Positions 14,487-21,784 of a stretch of 64,000 nt of DNA are shown piece after piece. A program made the position numbers and the translations under genes. Below the pieces are notes generated by a model. That model was given only the letters and a program-made list of their open reading frames with translations. It did not search any database and had not been told where the DNA came from. The first letter of the stretch is position 1. Every line of letters starts with the position of its first letter. Origin of the DNA: VRUE01 sp035712345 (lineage in GTDB: Bacteria; Actinomycetota; Thermoleophilia; Solirubrobacterales; 70-9); contig DASTAY010000035.1 in the NCBI GenBank assembly GCA_035712345.1, positions 62,001 to 126,000 on the forward strand, given 5' to 3'.

Positions 14487-16189
14487 CCCGCCACCGCCTC
14501 CAGCCCGAGGCCCTGGGCGGCCCGGTCGAGGGTCGATCGGACGACGCGCGATACGTGGGGAGCCCGCTGCTCCTCGGTCTGCCAGCGCGCCAGATGGGAG
14601 GCGTAGCGGGCCAGCGGCGCCACTTTCAGGTCCCCGGCGACGCGGCCCAGCAGGCGCCCGTAGGTCTCCGCCTGCACGACCGCGAAGCGGTAGTCGGGGT
14701 CCTCCGCCGCCTGCGCACGAGATTGCGCTTTCGCCCCCATGGGGCGGCTGGTTGCGACCTCGTCGCGAGAGCGCGCCCGGGCGAGGTCCCAGCCCAGCGC
14801 GCCGCCGTCCTCGAGCAGCCGCTCGGGGGAGAAATCGACCCGCTTGGTCGCCCCGTGCAGGAGGAAGTAGCCGAGCGCCACCTGCGATGGGACCCGGTCG
14901 GGGGAGGGGTGGCCGCGGCGCACCGCGTCGCGGGCCGGGTCGGCCTCGAGCTGCTCGTCGATCCACTCGACCAGGTGGTCGATCAGGAGCGCGTCCTTCT
15001 TGCTCGAGGCGATCTTCTCCCGTTCGCGGGCGACCATGCCGTGGAAGATGTCGTGGTAGGGGTGGAAGCCGTTGCCGCTCTCGGTGTGAACCAGCTCGGC
15101 CATCAGCTGGCGGCGGCAGGTGACGTGGGCGAACCACTCCTGGCCGCAGACCTGGACCGAGGTGGTGCCGTCGAGACCGGTGTCGGCGAGCCAGTAGGCG
15201 AGGGCGCGCATGTGCTGGGTCGGCACGCCGTCGGAGCGGACCAGCGGCATTTCCTCCAGCTCCTCGCGGCCGGTCATGTAGATGACGGTGCCGTCGACCC
15301 GCTTCTCCAGCGTTCCCTCCTGCAGGCCCAGCTCGGTCAGCTCGACCACCTCGGGCAGGAAGTCGGACTCGAAGAAGACGCGGTCGAAGTGGATGCCCAG
15401 CCGGGAGAGGGTCTTGCGCTGGCCGGAGATCACCCAGGCACGCGTCTGCGACCACAGCTCGAGCGCCGCCTGGTCGCCGTTCAGGACGCGCTGCAGGAGC
15501 TCGTCGGCGCTGTCGTCCTGCACGTCGACCTCGCGCGTCAGCGAGTCGGCCGGATGGTCCTGGGCGAGGCCGAGCGAAGCGCCGCCGGCGCCGTTCTTGA
15601 CGTAATCGGCGTAGCAGTAGCCGACGAAGTGGTCGCTCTTGACGCCGTTGCCGTTCTCGGAGCCCTGCGGGTACTTGCCGCTGCGCACGACGCCGGCCAT
15701 CGCCTCGCCCATGCTGCGGCCGATGTCGCAGATGATGCTGCGGCGCTCGACCTCGCCGCCCGCCTCGGCCAGGGCGTTGCCGAGCGCGTTGCCGAGCGCC
15801 AGGTTGCGCAGGTGGCCGATGTGCAGCGCCTTGGTCGAGTTGGCGTCCCAGAAGTTGAGCGCGAACCGGCGGCCCCCGGCGACCTCGCCGCAGCCGGCGA
15901 CCGCGTCGGGCCCCTGCTCCAAGGCCGCGCCCCGTTGCGCGACCCACTCGTCCTCGAGGCGCAGCCAGGAGTGCCTCTCGCCGCGCTCGACCGCCGCCAC
16001 CCAGGGGAGGCCCTCGATCTGCTCCAGGGCCGCGAGCGCGGCGCCGCTCTCACGCCAGTCCCGGGACATCGGCACCAGCATCAGGTCGAAGCGCTCGTGG
16101 GGCCGGTAGGGGGCGCGCAGGGCCCAGTGCGACTGGGCTCCGTTCCCGCCTCCCGCTTCGTCGAAGTAGTCGAAGAGATTGATGTCCAT
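14483..16189 (-). CDS. arginyl-tRNA synthetase-like protein in a biosynthetic cluster
   Basis: A 568-residue class I aminoacyl-tRNA-synthetase homolog of the ArgRS group. The HIGH motif is intact (NSTKALHIGHLRNLALGNAL). KIASSKKDALLIDHLVEWI sits where KMSK-type loops lie. The C-terminus resembles the DALR anticodon-binding helices (RVVRSTLDRAAQGLGLEA). Segments such as SENGNGVKSDHFVGYCYADY are unlike housekeeping ArgRS. It is 25 bases downstream of a tRNA gene and overlaps pabAB by 4 bases. Stand-alone synthetase paralogs in biosynthetic clusters supply aminoacyl-tRNA or aminoacyl-adenylate for amide or N-N bond formation, or act as resistant copies. The true amino acid is unknown. Confidence 0.85.
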   Translation of the reverse strand: MDINLFDYFDEAGGGNGAQSHWALRAPYRPHERFDLMLVPMSRDWRESGAALAALEQIEGLPWVAAVERGERHSWLRLEDEWVAQRGAALEQGPDAVAGCGEVAGGRRFALNFWDANSTKALHIGHLRNLALGNALGNALAEAGGEVERRSIICDIGRSMGEAMAGVVRSGKYPQGSENGNGVKSDHFVGYCYADYVKNGAGGASLGLAQDHPADSLTREVDVQDDSADELLQRVLNGDQAALELWSQTRAWVISGQRKTLSRLGIHFDRVFFESDFLPEVVELTELGLQEGTLEKRVDGTVIYMTGREELEEMPLVRSDGVPTQHMRALAYWLADTGLDGTTSVQVCGQEWFAHVTCRRQLMAELVHTESGNGFHPYHDIFHGMVAREREKIASSKKDALLIDHLVEWIDEQLEADPARDAVRRGHPSPDRVPSQVALGYFLLHGATKRVDFSPERLLEDGGALGWDLARARSRDEVATSRPMGAKAQSRAQAAEDPDYRFAVVQAETYGRLLGRVAGDLKVAPLARYASHLARWQTEEQRAPHVSRVVRSTLDRAAQGLGLEAVAG

Positions 16190-16213
16190 AACCCCGACGC
16201 AACCCGGCGCCGA

Positions 16214-16286
16214 TGCACCAGCCGGGGCTCGAACCCGGATCCTCGGCTTACAAACCCGATCCTCTAACCGATTGAGGTACTGGTGC
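16214..16286 (-). tRNA. tRNA-Thr (anticodon TGT)
   Basis: A 73-base cloverleaf: acceptor GCACCAG/CTGGTGC, D-stem CCTC/GAGG with GG in the loop, anticodon loop TTTGTAA (anticodon TGT), four-base variable region, T-arm CCGGG-TTCGAGC-CCCGG, discriminator A. CCA is not encoded. The innermost anticodon-stem pair is G-G (31/39), and C10-G25 replaces the commoner G10-C25. TGT reads ACA (Thr). It is transcribed towards the adjacent synthetase-like gene, and no terminator is seen between them. Confidence 0.88.
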
Positions 16287-16323
16287 GTATCTGTTTATCG
16301 AATAGCTAGGTCACTATTCAATA
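16287..16323 (-). promoter_or_regulatory. AT-rich promoter with operator-like inverted repeat upstream of the tRNA
   Basis: TATCGAATAG (16296-16305) and CTATTCAATA (16314-16323) form a 9-of-10 inverted repeat with an 8-base spacer. On the minus strand TTGAAT and, 16 bases on, GATAAA could serve as -35 and -10 just before the tRNA 5' end. The stretch is strikingly AT-rich for this genome. A winged-helix regulator gene lies directly upstream. Confidence 0.55.
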
Positions 16324-16413
16324 ATTTCGGAGTGTAACAACGAGACGCAAATCCTGTCCACCCGACGGACGGGCGGGTCGCCGAGGCGCCTGTGGGCCCC
16401 CGTCAGGGGGGCT

Positions 16414-16635
16414 CTAGATGGCTTCGTAGCGCGGGTCCGCGTCGCCGGGGCCCGACCCGGGGGAGCGCCTGGCGCAGCCGGAGTTGCAGAGCGCCCGGCA
16501 GTGGTAGGCGACCTCGGCGAAGGGCGCGCCGGTGGAAGCGATCAGCTGCGAACGGGTCGCCGCTTCCCCCTTCAACAACTCGAGGATCTGCGCCCTGGTG
16601 GGGTGCCACAACGCTCTCATCTCTTGGGCCGGCAC
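16414..16635 (-). CDS. small winged-helix (ArsR-like) DNA-binding protein
   Basis: A 73-residue protein from a GTG preceded by AGAGGAG. MRALWHPTRAQILELLKGEA and TRSQLIASTGAPFAEVAYHC match the first helices and recognition helix of ArsR/TrmB-type winged-helix regulators. The effector or dimerisation part found in longer relatives is missing: after HCRALCNSGCA it ends within about 20 residues, so it is either a minimal regulator or a truncated one. It is read towards the tRNA and the biosynthetic genes and is the best candidate for their local regulator (inference). Confidence 0.7.
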   Translation of the reverse strand: MPAQEMRALWHPTRAQILELLKGEAATRSQLIASTGAPFAEVAYHCRALCNSGCARRSPGSGPGDADPRYEAI

Positions 16636-16706
16636 GAGTTTTCTCCTCTGGACGCTGAATGCATCGAACGAACTGCTCGATCGGACATCTTTGCTTAATC
16701 GTGACG

Positions 16707-16723
16707 ACTTTGCAGCTCAAAGT
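16707..16723. promoter_or_regulatory. small palindrome in the divergent promoter region
   Basis: ACTTTG-CAGCT-CAAAGT is a perfect 6-bp inverted repeat with a 5-base centre, between the winged-helix gene (minus) and the epimerase gene (plus). GACATCT occurs on both sides (16684 and 16725). It may be an operator; no regulator can be assigned. Confidence 0.35.
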
Positions 16724-16779
16724 AGACATCTCGACGGTCTTGCCGCCCTTTACCCCGCACTTTCGGGAAAATCGATCGC

Positions 16780-17778
16780 ATGCTGACGATCGCAGTCACC
16801 GGCCCGACGGGGGAGATCGGCAAGTCGTTCATCTCCGCGCTGGAGCGCGCGCCCGAGGTCGAACGCGTGATCGGGATGGCGCGACGTCCCTTCGACCTCG
16901 GCGCCCAGGGCTGGGAGAAGACCGAATACCGCCGCGGCGACATCCTCGACCGCGATGCGGTCGAGGCCCTCGTCGCCGATGCCGACGTGGTCGTCCATCT
17001 CGCCTTCGTGATCGTCGCCGGGCGGGGGGAGAGCCGCGAGATCAACCTGACCGGCTCGCGCAACGTCTTCGAGGCGGCCGCCGCGGCCGGCGCCAAGCGC
17101 CTCGTCTACACCTCCTCGGTCGCCGCCTACGGCTTCCACCGCAGCCTGCCCTCGCTGCTCACCGAGGACGAGCCCGTTCGCGGCACCGCCCGCCATCCGT
17201 ACTCCGCCGACAAGGCCGAGGTCGAGGCCGAGCTGCGCGGCGCCCTGGAGGGCTCGGCGACCGACGCCTTCGTCTTCCGTCCCTGCATCGTCGCCGGCCC
17301 GCGGGCTCCGCTGCTGCTCGAGCTCGTGCCGTTGCTCTCGCTGGGGCAGAAGCTGCCCGGCCCGGTGCGTTGGGCGCTCGGCCGGGCGCCCTCGCTGCGC
17401 CCGGTCCTGCCCGACCCCGGCGTGCCCTTCCAGCTCGTCCACCACGACGACGTCGCCGCCGCGCTGACCGCCGCGGTGATCGGCCACGGCGAGCCCGGCG
17501 TCTACAACCTCGCCGGGCCGGGCGAGCTGACCGTCTCCGACCTCGCCGAGGAGCTCGGCTGGCACTCGGTGCCGGCGCCGCAGCTCGCCGTCGGCGTCGC
17601 CGCCGAGGCCGTCGCCCCGTTCCTGCCCTTCCTGCCGCCCGAGGCCGCCTGGATCGAGACGGTGCGCAGGCCGGTGCTGATGGACACCTCGCGGGCGCGC
17701 CGCAAGCTGCACTGGATGCCCCACCACGACGCGCGCGAGACGCTGAGGGAAACGATCGCCGCGGTGCGGGCGGGATAG
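16780..17778 (+). CDS. NAD(P)-dependent epimerase/dehydratase (extended SDR)
   Basis: A 332-residue Rossmann-fold protein. The nucleotide-binding start is MLTIAVTGPTGEIGKSF (GxxGxxG-like), with DADVVVHLAF and the active-site region TSSVAAYGFHRS (Ser, Tyr) followed by PYSADKAEVEAEL, where a YxxxK-like YSADK is seen. Family members epimerise or reduce nucleotide sugars or other hydroxylated substrates; the substrate here is not evident. It starts the plus-strand block and is followed by a TPR protein gene after 17 bases. Confidence 0.85.
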   Translation: MLTIAVTGPTGEIGKSFISALERAPEVERVIGMARRPFDLGAQGWEKTEYRRGDILDRDAVEALVADADVVVHLAFVIVAGRGESREINLTGSRNVFEAAAAAGAKRLVYTSSVAAYGFHRSLPSLLTEDEPVRGTARHPYSADKAEVEAELRGALEGSATDAFVFRPCIVAGPRAPLLLELVPLLSLGQKLPGPVRWALGRAPSLRPVLPDPGVPFQLVHHDDVAAALTAAVIGHGEPGVYNLAGPGELTVSDLAEELGWHSVPAPQLAVGVAAEAVAPFLPFLPPEAAWIETVRRPVLMDTSRARRKLHWMPHHDARETLRETIAAVRAG

Positions 17779-17783
17779 GTCCC

Positions 17784-17789
17784 TACACT
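17784..17789 (+). promoter_or_regulatory. -10 hexamer TACACT of a leaderless gene
   Basis: TACACT is followed by six bases and the GTG start at 17796, the distance expected for transcription to begin at the start codon itself. No Shine-Dalgarno sequence precedes the GTG. Confidence 0.45.
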
Positions 17790-17795
17790 CGGCGG

Positions 17796-18167
17796 GTGGC
17801 CGATCACGAGAACGATTCGACCTTCGTCTTGTACCGGCGGGGGATAGAGCTCCTCGAGGAGGCGGACTTCGAGCAGGCGACCGAGCCGCTGGAGGCGGCG
17901 GCGCGGCGGGCGCCGGAGAAGTCCTCGGTGCGCGAGGCCCTGGGGCGGGCCTACTTCCGCTGCGGTCGCTTCGCCGCCGCCGCCGCGGAGTTCGAGGCCG
18001 TGGTCGAGAGCCACCAGGTCGACGACTTCGCTCACTTCTGCCTCGGCCGCGCGCTTGCCAAGACCGGTGAGACCGAGCGCGCCCGCCACCACCTGGCGCT
18101 CGCCGCCAACCTGCGCCCCGATCGCAGCGACTACCGCTTCTACCGCGACCTGCTTCCGGCAAGCTGA
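17796..18167 (+). CDS. TPR-repeat protein
   Basis: A 123-residue all-helical protein from GTG 17796. Three tetratricopeptide repeats are visible: YRRGIELLEEADFEQATEPL, VREALGRAYFRCGRFAAAAA and FAHFCLGRALAKTGETERAR. It is soluble, with no signal sequence. TPR proteins mediate protein-protein contacts; the partner is not evident. It converges with the serine-protease gene, whose end lies 29 bases away. Confidence 0.85.
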   Translation: MADHENDSTFVLYRRGIELLEEADFEQATEPLEAAARRAPEKSSVREALGRAYFRCGRFAAAAAEFEAVVESHQVDDFAHFCLGRALAKTGETERARHHLALAANLRPDRSDYRFYRDLLPAS

Positions 18168-18196
18168 TCGGCGGGCATCGCGATCCTGCGGTTCGC

Positions 18197-19123
18197 TCAG
18201 AGGCCGGCGGTCAGGCGGCCGACGTTGCGCTTGCTGAAGTAGGGGCCGAAGGTGTGCTGGCGGTCGCCCTGTTTGCCGTAGCTGGTCAGGCCGTCGATCA
18301 TCGTCCCTTCGTCGATCAGCCAGCCGCCGCCGCTGGCGCCGGGGATCCAGTGGCAGCCGATCGCGATCGTCGGTGGCCCGGGAATGGGGTACGTGAGGGC
18401 GTCGTCGCCGACGTAGGGCGACTCGCAGCTCTGCATCCAGCGGGTCTGACCCGGATAGCCGAAGGTCTGGAAGTCCTGTTTGCGGCTGAGGTCCGTGGCG
18501 ATCGCGACACCGCCGCCGACCGCGTCGGCCACGTTCACGCCTTCGGCATTGGGTGAGACGACCAGCGCGCCGACGTCGAAGTCGGGGTTGCCGAACTCGA
18601 CCCACTGCTTCAGCGCGAAGACCGACTTGCGGTGGGCGATGAAGGCGCCGAAGGGAGCGGCGCCGCCGCTGTAGGCGGGGACGAACTCGAGCAGGCTGGA
18701 CCAGACGGTGTGCCCGTTGGGCGGCTGCGGGCCGCTGTTGACGCAGTGCCCGGCGGTCAGCACGAGGCTGCGGCTCGGCGTGTCGATCGCCGTCGCCGAG
18801 CAGAAGCCTTCGCTCTTCCCCTGGCGGATGAAGAGCCTGCCGTTGACGGAGAAGGGGGGGACCGACGGTTCGGCCACCTGGGCGAAGCTGGCGAGCGCGG
18901 TCAGGCCGGCGCCCCCCGAGCCGTCGAGCGGCGTCGCCGCGCGCCTCTGCTGCGGGGTCCAGTGGCGGACGATCCGCGCCGCCTCGCCGCGGCGCGCCGC
19001 GGCGGGGTGGAGCCGGCCCGGGCCCTGGGCGGGCGCCGGGGCCGCGAGCGGCAGCGGCGCCAGACAGGCGAAGACGAATGCGCCCGCAGCGCGAAGCGCG
19101 GCGCTCTGCGGACCCATGCGCAT
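18197..19123 (-). CDS. secreted trypsin-like serine protease
   Basis: A 308-residue exported chymotrypsin-fold protease. A signal peptide covers the first 32 residues (ending about APAPAQG). The catalytic triad is visible as LVLTAGHCV (His), DFDVGALVV (Asp) and GASGGGWLI (Ser, in GxSGG form). Cys residues near the His and Ser boxes could form disulfides. A propeptide-like region separates signal and catalytic domain. TATCCT lies six bases before the ATG, again suggesting a leaderless message. Substrate unknown. Confidence 0.88.
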   Translation of the reverse strand: MRMGPQSAALRAAGAFVFACLAPLPLAAPAPAQGPGRLHPAAARRGEAARIVRHWTPQQRRAATPLDGSGGAGLTALASFAQVAEPSVPPFSVNGRLFIRQGKSEGFCSATAIDTPSRSLVLTAGHCVNSGPQPPNGHTVWSSLLEFVPAYSGGAAPFGAFIAHRKSVFALKQWVEFGNPDFDVGALVVSPNAEGVNVADAVGGGVAIATDLSRKQDFQTFGYPGQTRWMQSCESPYVGDDALTYPIPGPPTIAIGCHWIPGASGGGWLIDEGTMIDGLTSYGKQGDRQHTFGPYFSKRNVGRLTAGL

Positions 19124-19146
19124 CCGACAAGGATAGAGACAGGCCG

Positions 19147-19866
19147 CTACGTGACCAGCGGGATTACGCAGCGGTAGGCGTGGGTCTCGGTTGAAAGTCC
19201 GGAATCGATTTCGCTGTCAGTGGTGACTGTGGCCACCCCATATGTATTTAGTCCCGTGAAGATTGAGATGTCTCCCGACCACTCATCACCCACATCCAGG
19301 CTCACGCCCGGCTCTTCGGCGAAAGCGGCCAGCTCCAGCGCCGCCGGCAGCTCGCCGCCGCGGGTGGCGCATTTGCGCGCCGCGGTCGGCGCGTTGACGG
19401 CGCTGCTGGGCGAGCTCTCCCAGCAGGCGCCGGCGAACTGCACGGTGCCCGGCAGGCAGCCGACGCTGTGGCCGTTGACGGTCTGCGCGTCGACCGCGTT
19501 GACGGCGTTGAGGGCGGTCTGCGCGTCGACCGCGCTCTGCGCCGTGTCGGCGGAGTCGGCGTGCGCCGCGCTCGGCACCTGGCCCAGGGTCAGCTCGTTG
19601 ATGTCGGCGCCGGTCAGCGGCGCGTCTGCGGCGACCTGGGGGATGACGCCCGGCTGCAGCAGGCCGGCCGCGATCGAGTGCGGCTTGAGCCGATTCGCGG
19701 GGACCGAGCGGGGCTTCAGGCGGTTGCCGGGGATCGACTTCGCCCGGATCGCCCTGCCGTCGATCTTCGCCCGCTTCGCCGCATAGACGCTGCCGCCGAG
19801 CGCCACGAACAGCGCCAAGATCGCGATCGCCATCGCCGGCGAGTGTCGCCGCATCCCCTGCTCCAT
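19147..19866 (-). CDS. secreted alanine-rich protein, MRRHSPAMA type
   Basis: A 239-residue exported protein of unknown function. The start MRRHSPAMAIAILALFVALG is a signal/anchor sequence that I associate with a large paralogous group in Thermoleophilia. It is followed by GNRLKP repeats, an alanine-rich AHADSADTAQSAVDAQTALN stretch, and a C-terminal globular part with paired cysteines (GCLPGTVQFAGACWE, AARKCATRGGELPAALEL). GGAGG precedes the ATG at 19866. Probably surface-located; the family is known mainly from sequence. Confidence 0.72.
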   Translation of the reverse strand: MEQGMRRHSPAMAIAILALFVALGGSVYAAKRAKIDGRAIRAKSIPGNRLKPRSVPANRLKPHSIAAGLLQPGVIPQVAADAPLTGADINELTLGQVPSAAHADSADTAQSAVDAQTALNAVNAVDAQTVNGHSVGCLPGTVQFAGACWESSPSSAVNAPTAARKCATRGGELPAALELAAFAEEPGVSLDVGDEWSGDISIFTGLNTYGVATVTTDSEIDSGLSTETHAYRCVIPLVT

Positions 19867-19953
19867 GCTGCCTCCGTAAACGTAGAAGTTCCCAGAACGA
19901 TCGGCGAGCCTATGCGGCGGCGACCGGCCCGCTCAAGAAAGCTGGACGAACGT

Positions 19954-20088
19954 TCAGGGATGCTCCTCGCCCGCCTCCTCCTCGTCGCTCTCACGGATTT
20001 CCTCGAGCAGCGACTCGATCGGCGGTGGGTCGTCGACCATCGGCAGGTAGAACCGCGGCCCTGGCTGGCTTCGGTCGCCCAAGGACAC
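19954..20088 (-). CDS. small acidic protein, 44 aa, hypothetical
   Basis: A short frame from GTG 20088 to a TGA at 19954-19956. It reads with strongly GC-biased third positions and gives a peptide containing GPRFYLPMVDDPPPIESLLE and ending in a run of Glu and Asp. An in-frame stop lies just upstream of the GTG, and TATGGC is 11 bases before it. No family recognised. It could be a genuine small gene or the tail of a decayed one. Confidence 0.45.
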   Translation of the reverse strand: MSLGDRSQPGPRFYLPMVDDPPPIESLLEEIRESDEEEAGEEHP

Positions 20089-20156
20089 CGAGAAGCAGCC
20101 ATAGGCGCACTAGACTGTCCTTCAGGGCACGAGGCAGGGAGAACATGGAGGTTTCA

Positions 20157-20777
20157 ATGCCGCACAGTCCCAGGACCGAGATCGAGTCGGAGTGGCCGCT
20201 GCTGCTGCGCATGTCGAAACTGTTCGCCGATCCGCTGCGGATCAAGATCCTCTCCGAGTGTCACGTCCGGGAGGTGAGCCCGAAGGGCTTTCACGAAAAG
20301 TTCGGCGAGGTCTCGCTCGACAGGGTCTCGCGTGCCTTCGACGTGCTCGCCCAGTACGACTGGATCGCTCGGGCTGACGCACGGGCGGGACAGAGCCCCC
20401 CGGACCCCGCCGAGCAGCTCTACCGGGCGATCGACACGGCGCTCGTCGACGACGAGACCTCTGCCGAAATCCCGGGACCGATGCGCTCGCTCGTCAGCCT
20501 GCGGATATTCGAAAGCCTCGGCGACGAGGTGAAGCGGGCCGTCGACGCGGGCACGATGGAGAACCGCGCCGACCAGCACATGTCCTGGACGCCGCTCGCG
20601 CTCGACCGGCTCGGCTGGGAGGCGGTGATCTCGAAAGTCGACGCGCTCTTCTACTCGCTGGCGCAGGAGCAGCGGAACGCCGACGCCCGGCTGAGCGAGT
20701 CGGGAGAGGAGCCGATCTCGATGGTCGTCGGGCTGCTCGGGTTCGAATCGCCGGGTGCAGGCGCCGATCGACCGTAG
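20157..20777 (+). CDS. winged-helix transcriptional regulator
   Basis: A 206-residue regulator. SKLFADPLRIKILSECHVRE and SPKGFHEKFGEVSLDRVSRA form the helix-turn-helix, followed by FDVLAQYDWIARADAR, the wing. The C-terminal 120 residues are helical and family-specific, probably for dimerisation or ligand binding. The ATG at 20157 follows GGAGG by five bases; the ATG at 20145 is an alternative. It lies upstream of the riboswitch-controlled corrinoid operon but has its own stop before that promoter, so a link is not implied. Confidence 0.75.
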   Translation: MPHSPRTEIESEWPLLLRMSKLFADPLRIKILSECHVREVSPKGFHEKFGEVSLDRVSRAFDVLAQYDWIARADARAGQSPPDPAEQLYRAIDTALVDDETSAEIPGPMRSLVSLRIFESLGDEVKRAVDAGTMENRADQHMSWTPLALDRLGWEAVISKVDALFYSLAQEQRNADARLSESGEEPISMVVGLLGFESPGAGADRP

Positions 20778-20804
20778 GCGGGACCCGCGTTTCGCTTCGG
20801 GGGG

Positions 20805-20810
20805 TAGACT
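20805..20810 (+). promoter_or_regulatory. -10 hexamer of the corrinoid operon
   Basis: GGTAGACTCGC here recurs upstream of uvrA (44101 region), with TAGACT as the probable -10 element. The riboswitch aptamer begins about ten bases later. Confidence 0.45.
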
Positions 20811-20819
20811 CGCCCGCGT

Positions 20820-20990
20820 AAATACGGTCGGTGGTCAAGGGAAGTCCGGTGCGAAACCGGCGCGGTCCCGCCACTGTGACCGGGTTGAAGGAAGCCGCTG
20901 ACGCGTCGCGTCAGCCACTGGGGGCGACACTGAGCCTCCGGGAAGGTGCGGCCGACCGAGTCCCGGAAGCCAGGAGACCTGTCCCCGGCC
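20820..20990 (+). ncRNA. cobalamin riboswitch
   Basis: The leader contains the conserved B12-box signatures: GGGAAGTCCGGTGCGAAACC, then GCGGTCCCGCCACTGTGACC, and near the end GCCAGGAGACCTG. This is the standard AdoCbl-type aptamer, which represses translation or transcription when cobalamin is plentiful. It lies directly upstream of the two DUF4430 proteins and the ECF transporter genes, tying the operon to corrinoid uptake. Confidence 0.97.
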
Positions 20991-21015
20991 AGCCATGACA
21001 ACCCTCGAGGAAGGG

Positions 21016-21768
21016 ATGGCTCCAATGCCAAGACTCGTACAACTCCGCCTGCTCGCCGTGTGCGCGATGGCGCTGACCCTGTTGTTTGCGACCGCTGCCC
21101 TCGCGATGGCGAAAGCCCCCGTCGCCAGCCTGCGTGTCGTCGGAGCCGGCGGCAAGCTGCTGGACGAAGACAGCTTCCGGCTGACCCCCGTGTCGATCAA
21201 GGCGAGCCCCCGGGCGACCTGCTTCGGCGCCGGCACCGGCGGCAGCGGCAAGACGGTATCGGTGAAGAGCCCGAGCGCGCTCAGCATGCTCGTGCAGGCC
21301 TCCAAGTCGACTCCCGCCCTGCGGCCGCTGCAGCTGACCGATGCCTTCTCGTTCGGGTCGGGGCTCTGCAACGTCGGTCGCTCCAAGGCGACCAGGAAGC
21401 TCTCCTGGTATCTGAAGGTCAACCACGTCGAACCGGCGGTCGGCGGCGAATCGGTCAAGGTCCATGCTGGCGACGAAGTGCTCTGGGCGCTGGAGCCCTA
21501 CCCCTATCCGGAGGAGCTCTCGCTCGTCGCGCCGCCGGTGGTGAGCGCCGGGGAGCCGTTCGAAGTCCAGGTCTTCGGCTACAACCAGAAGGGCAAGAGG
21601 AAGCCGGTCGCCGGAGCGGTGGTGACGGGTGCGGAAGCGCCGACCGGCAGCGACGGGCGCGCCACGGTCGTCCTGCAGAAAGCGCAGACCCTGTTCGCCC
21701 GCCACGGCGAGGACATCCCCTCCAACGGGGCGTTCGTCTGCGCCGGCGGCGCCGGGGCTCTCTGCTAG
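21016..21768 (+). CDS. secreted DUF4430 (transcobalamin beta-domain-like) protein with Ig-like tail
   Basis: About 250 residues with a signal peptide (VCAMALTLLFATAALAMA). The mature part has the DUF4430 signatures SWYLKVNHVEPAVGGESVKV and HAGDEVLWALEPYPYPEE, equivalent to the C-terminal beta-domain of transcobalamin and intrinsic factor. An Ig-like segment follows (SAGEPFEVQVFGYNQKGKRK). The start among ATGs at 20995, 21016 and 21025 is uncertain; 21016 has GAGGA upstream. It is the first gene after the riboswitch. Role inferred: extracellular capture of cobalamin for the downstream ECF importer. Confidence 0.8.
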   Translation: MAPMPRLVQLRLLAVCAMALTLLFATAALAMAKAPVASLRVVGAGGKLLDEDSFRLTPVSIKASPRATCFGAGTGGSGKTVSVKSPSALSMLVQASKSTPALRPLQLTDAFSFGSGLCNVGRSKATRKLSWYLKVNHVEPAVGGESVKVHAGDEVLWALEPYPYPEELSLVAPPVVSAGEPFEVQVFGYNQKGKRKPVAGAVVTGAEAPTGSDGRATVVLQKAQTLFARHGEDIPSNGAFVCAGGAGALC

Positions 21769-21784
21769 CCGCGGGACCGCTGCG

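Noticed and set aside
12294..15947. PabAB frame extended to 1217 codons
   Set aside because: The extension reads the synthetase-like gene out of frame; the amidotransferase domain starts at 14486.
14483..16189. Housekeeping arginyl-tRNA synthetase
   Set aside because: Sequence differs strongly in the catalytic region, and it sits coupled to pabAB in a biosynthetic operon; I treat it as a paralog, though the genome must be checked for another argS.
16707..16731. CRISPR-like or phage-related short repeats in the divergent region
   Set aside because: Only two short repeats and no spacer array; operator sites are the simpler reading.
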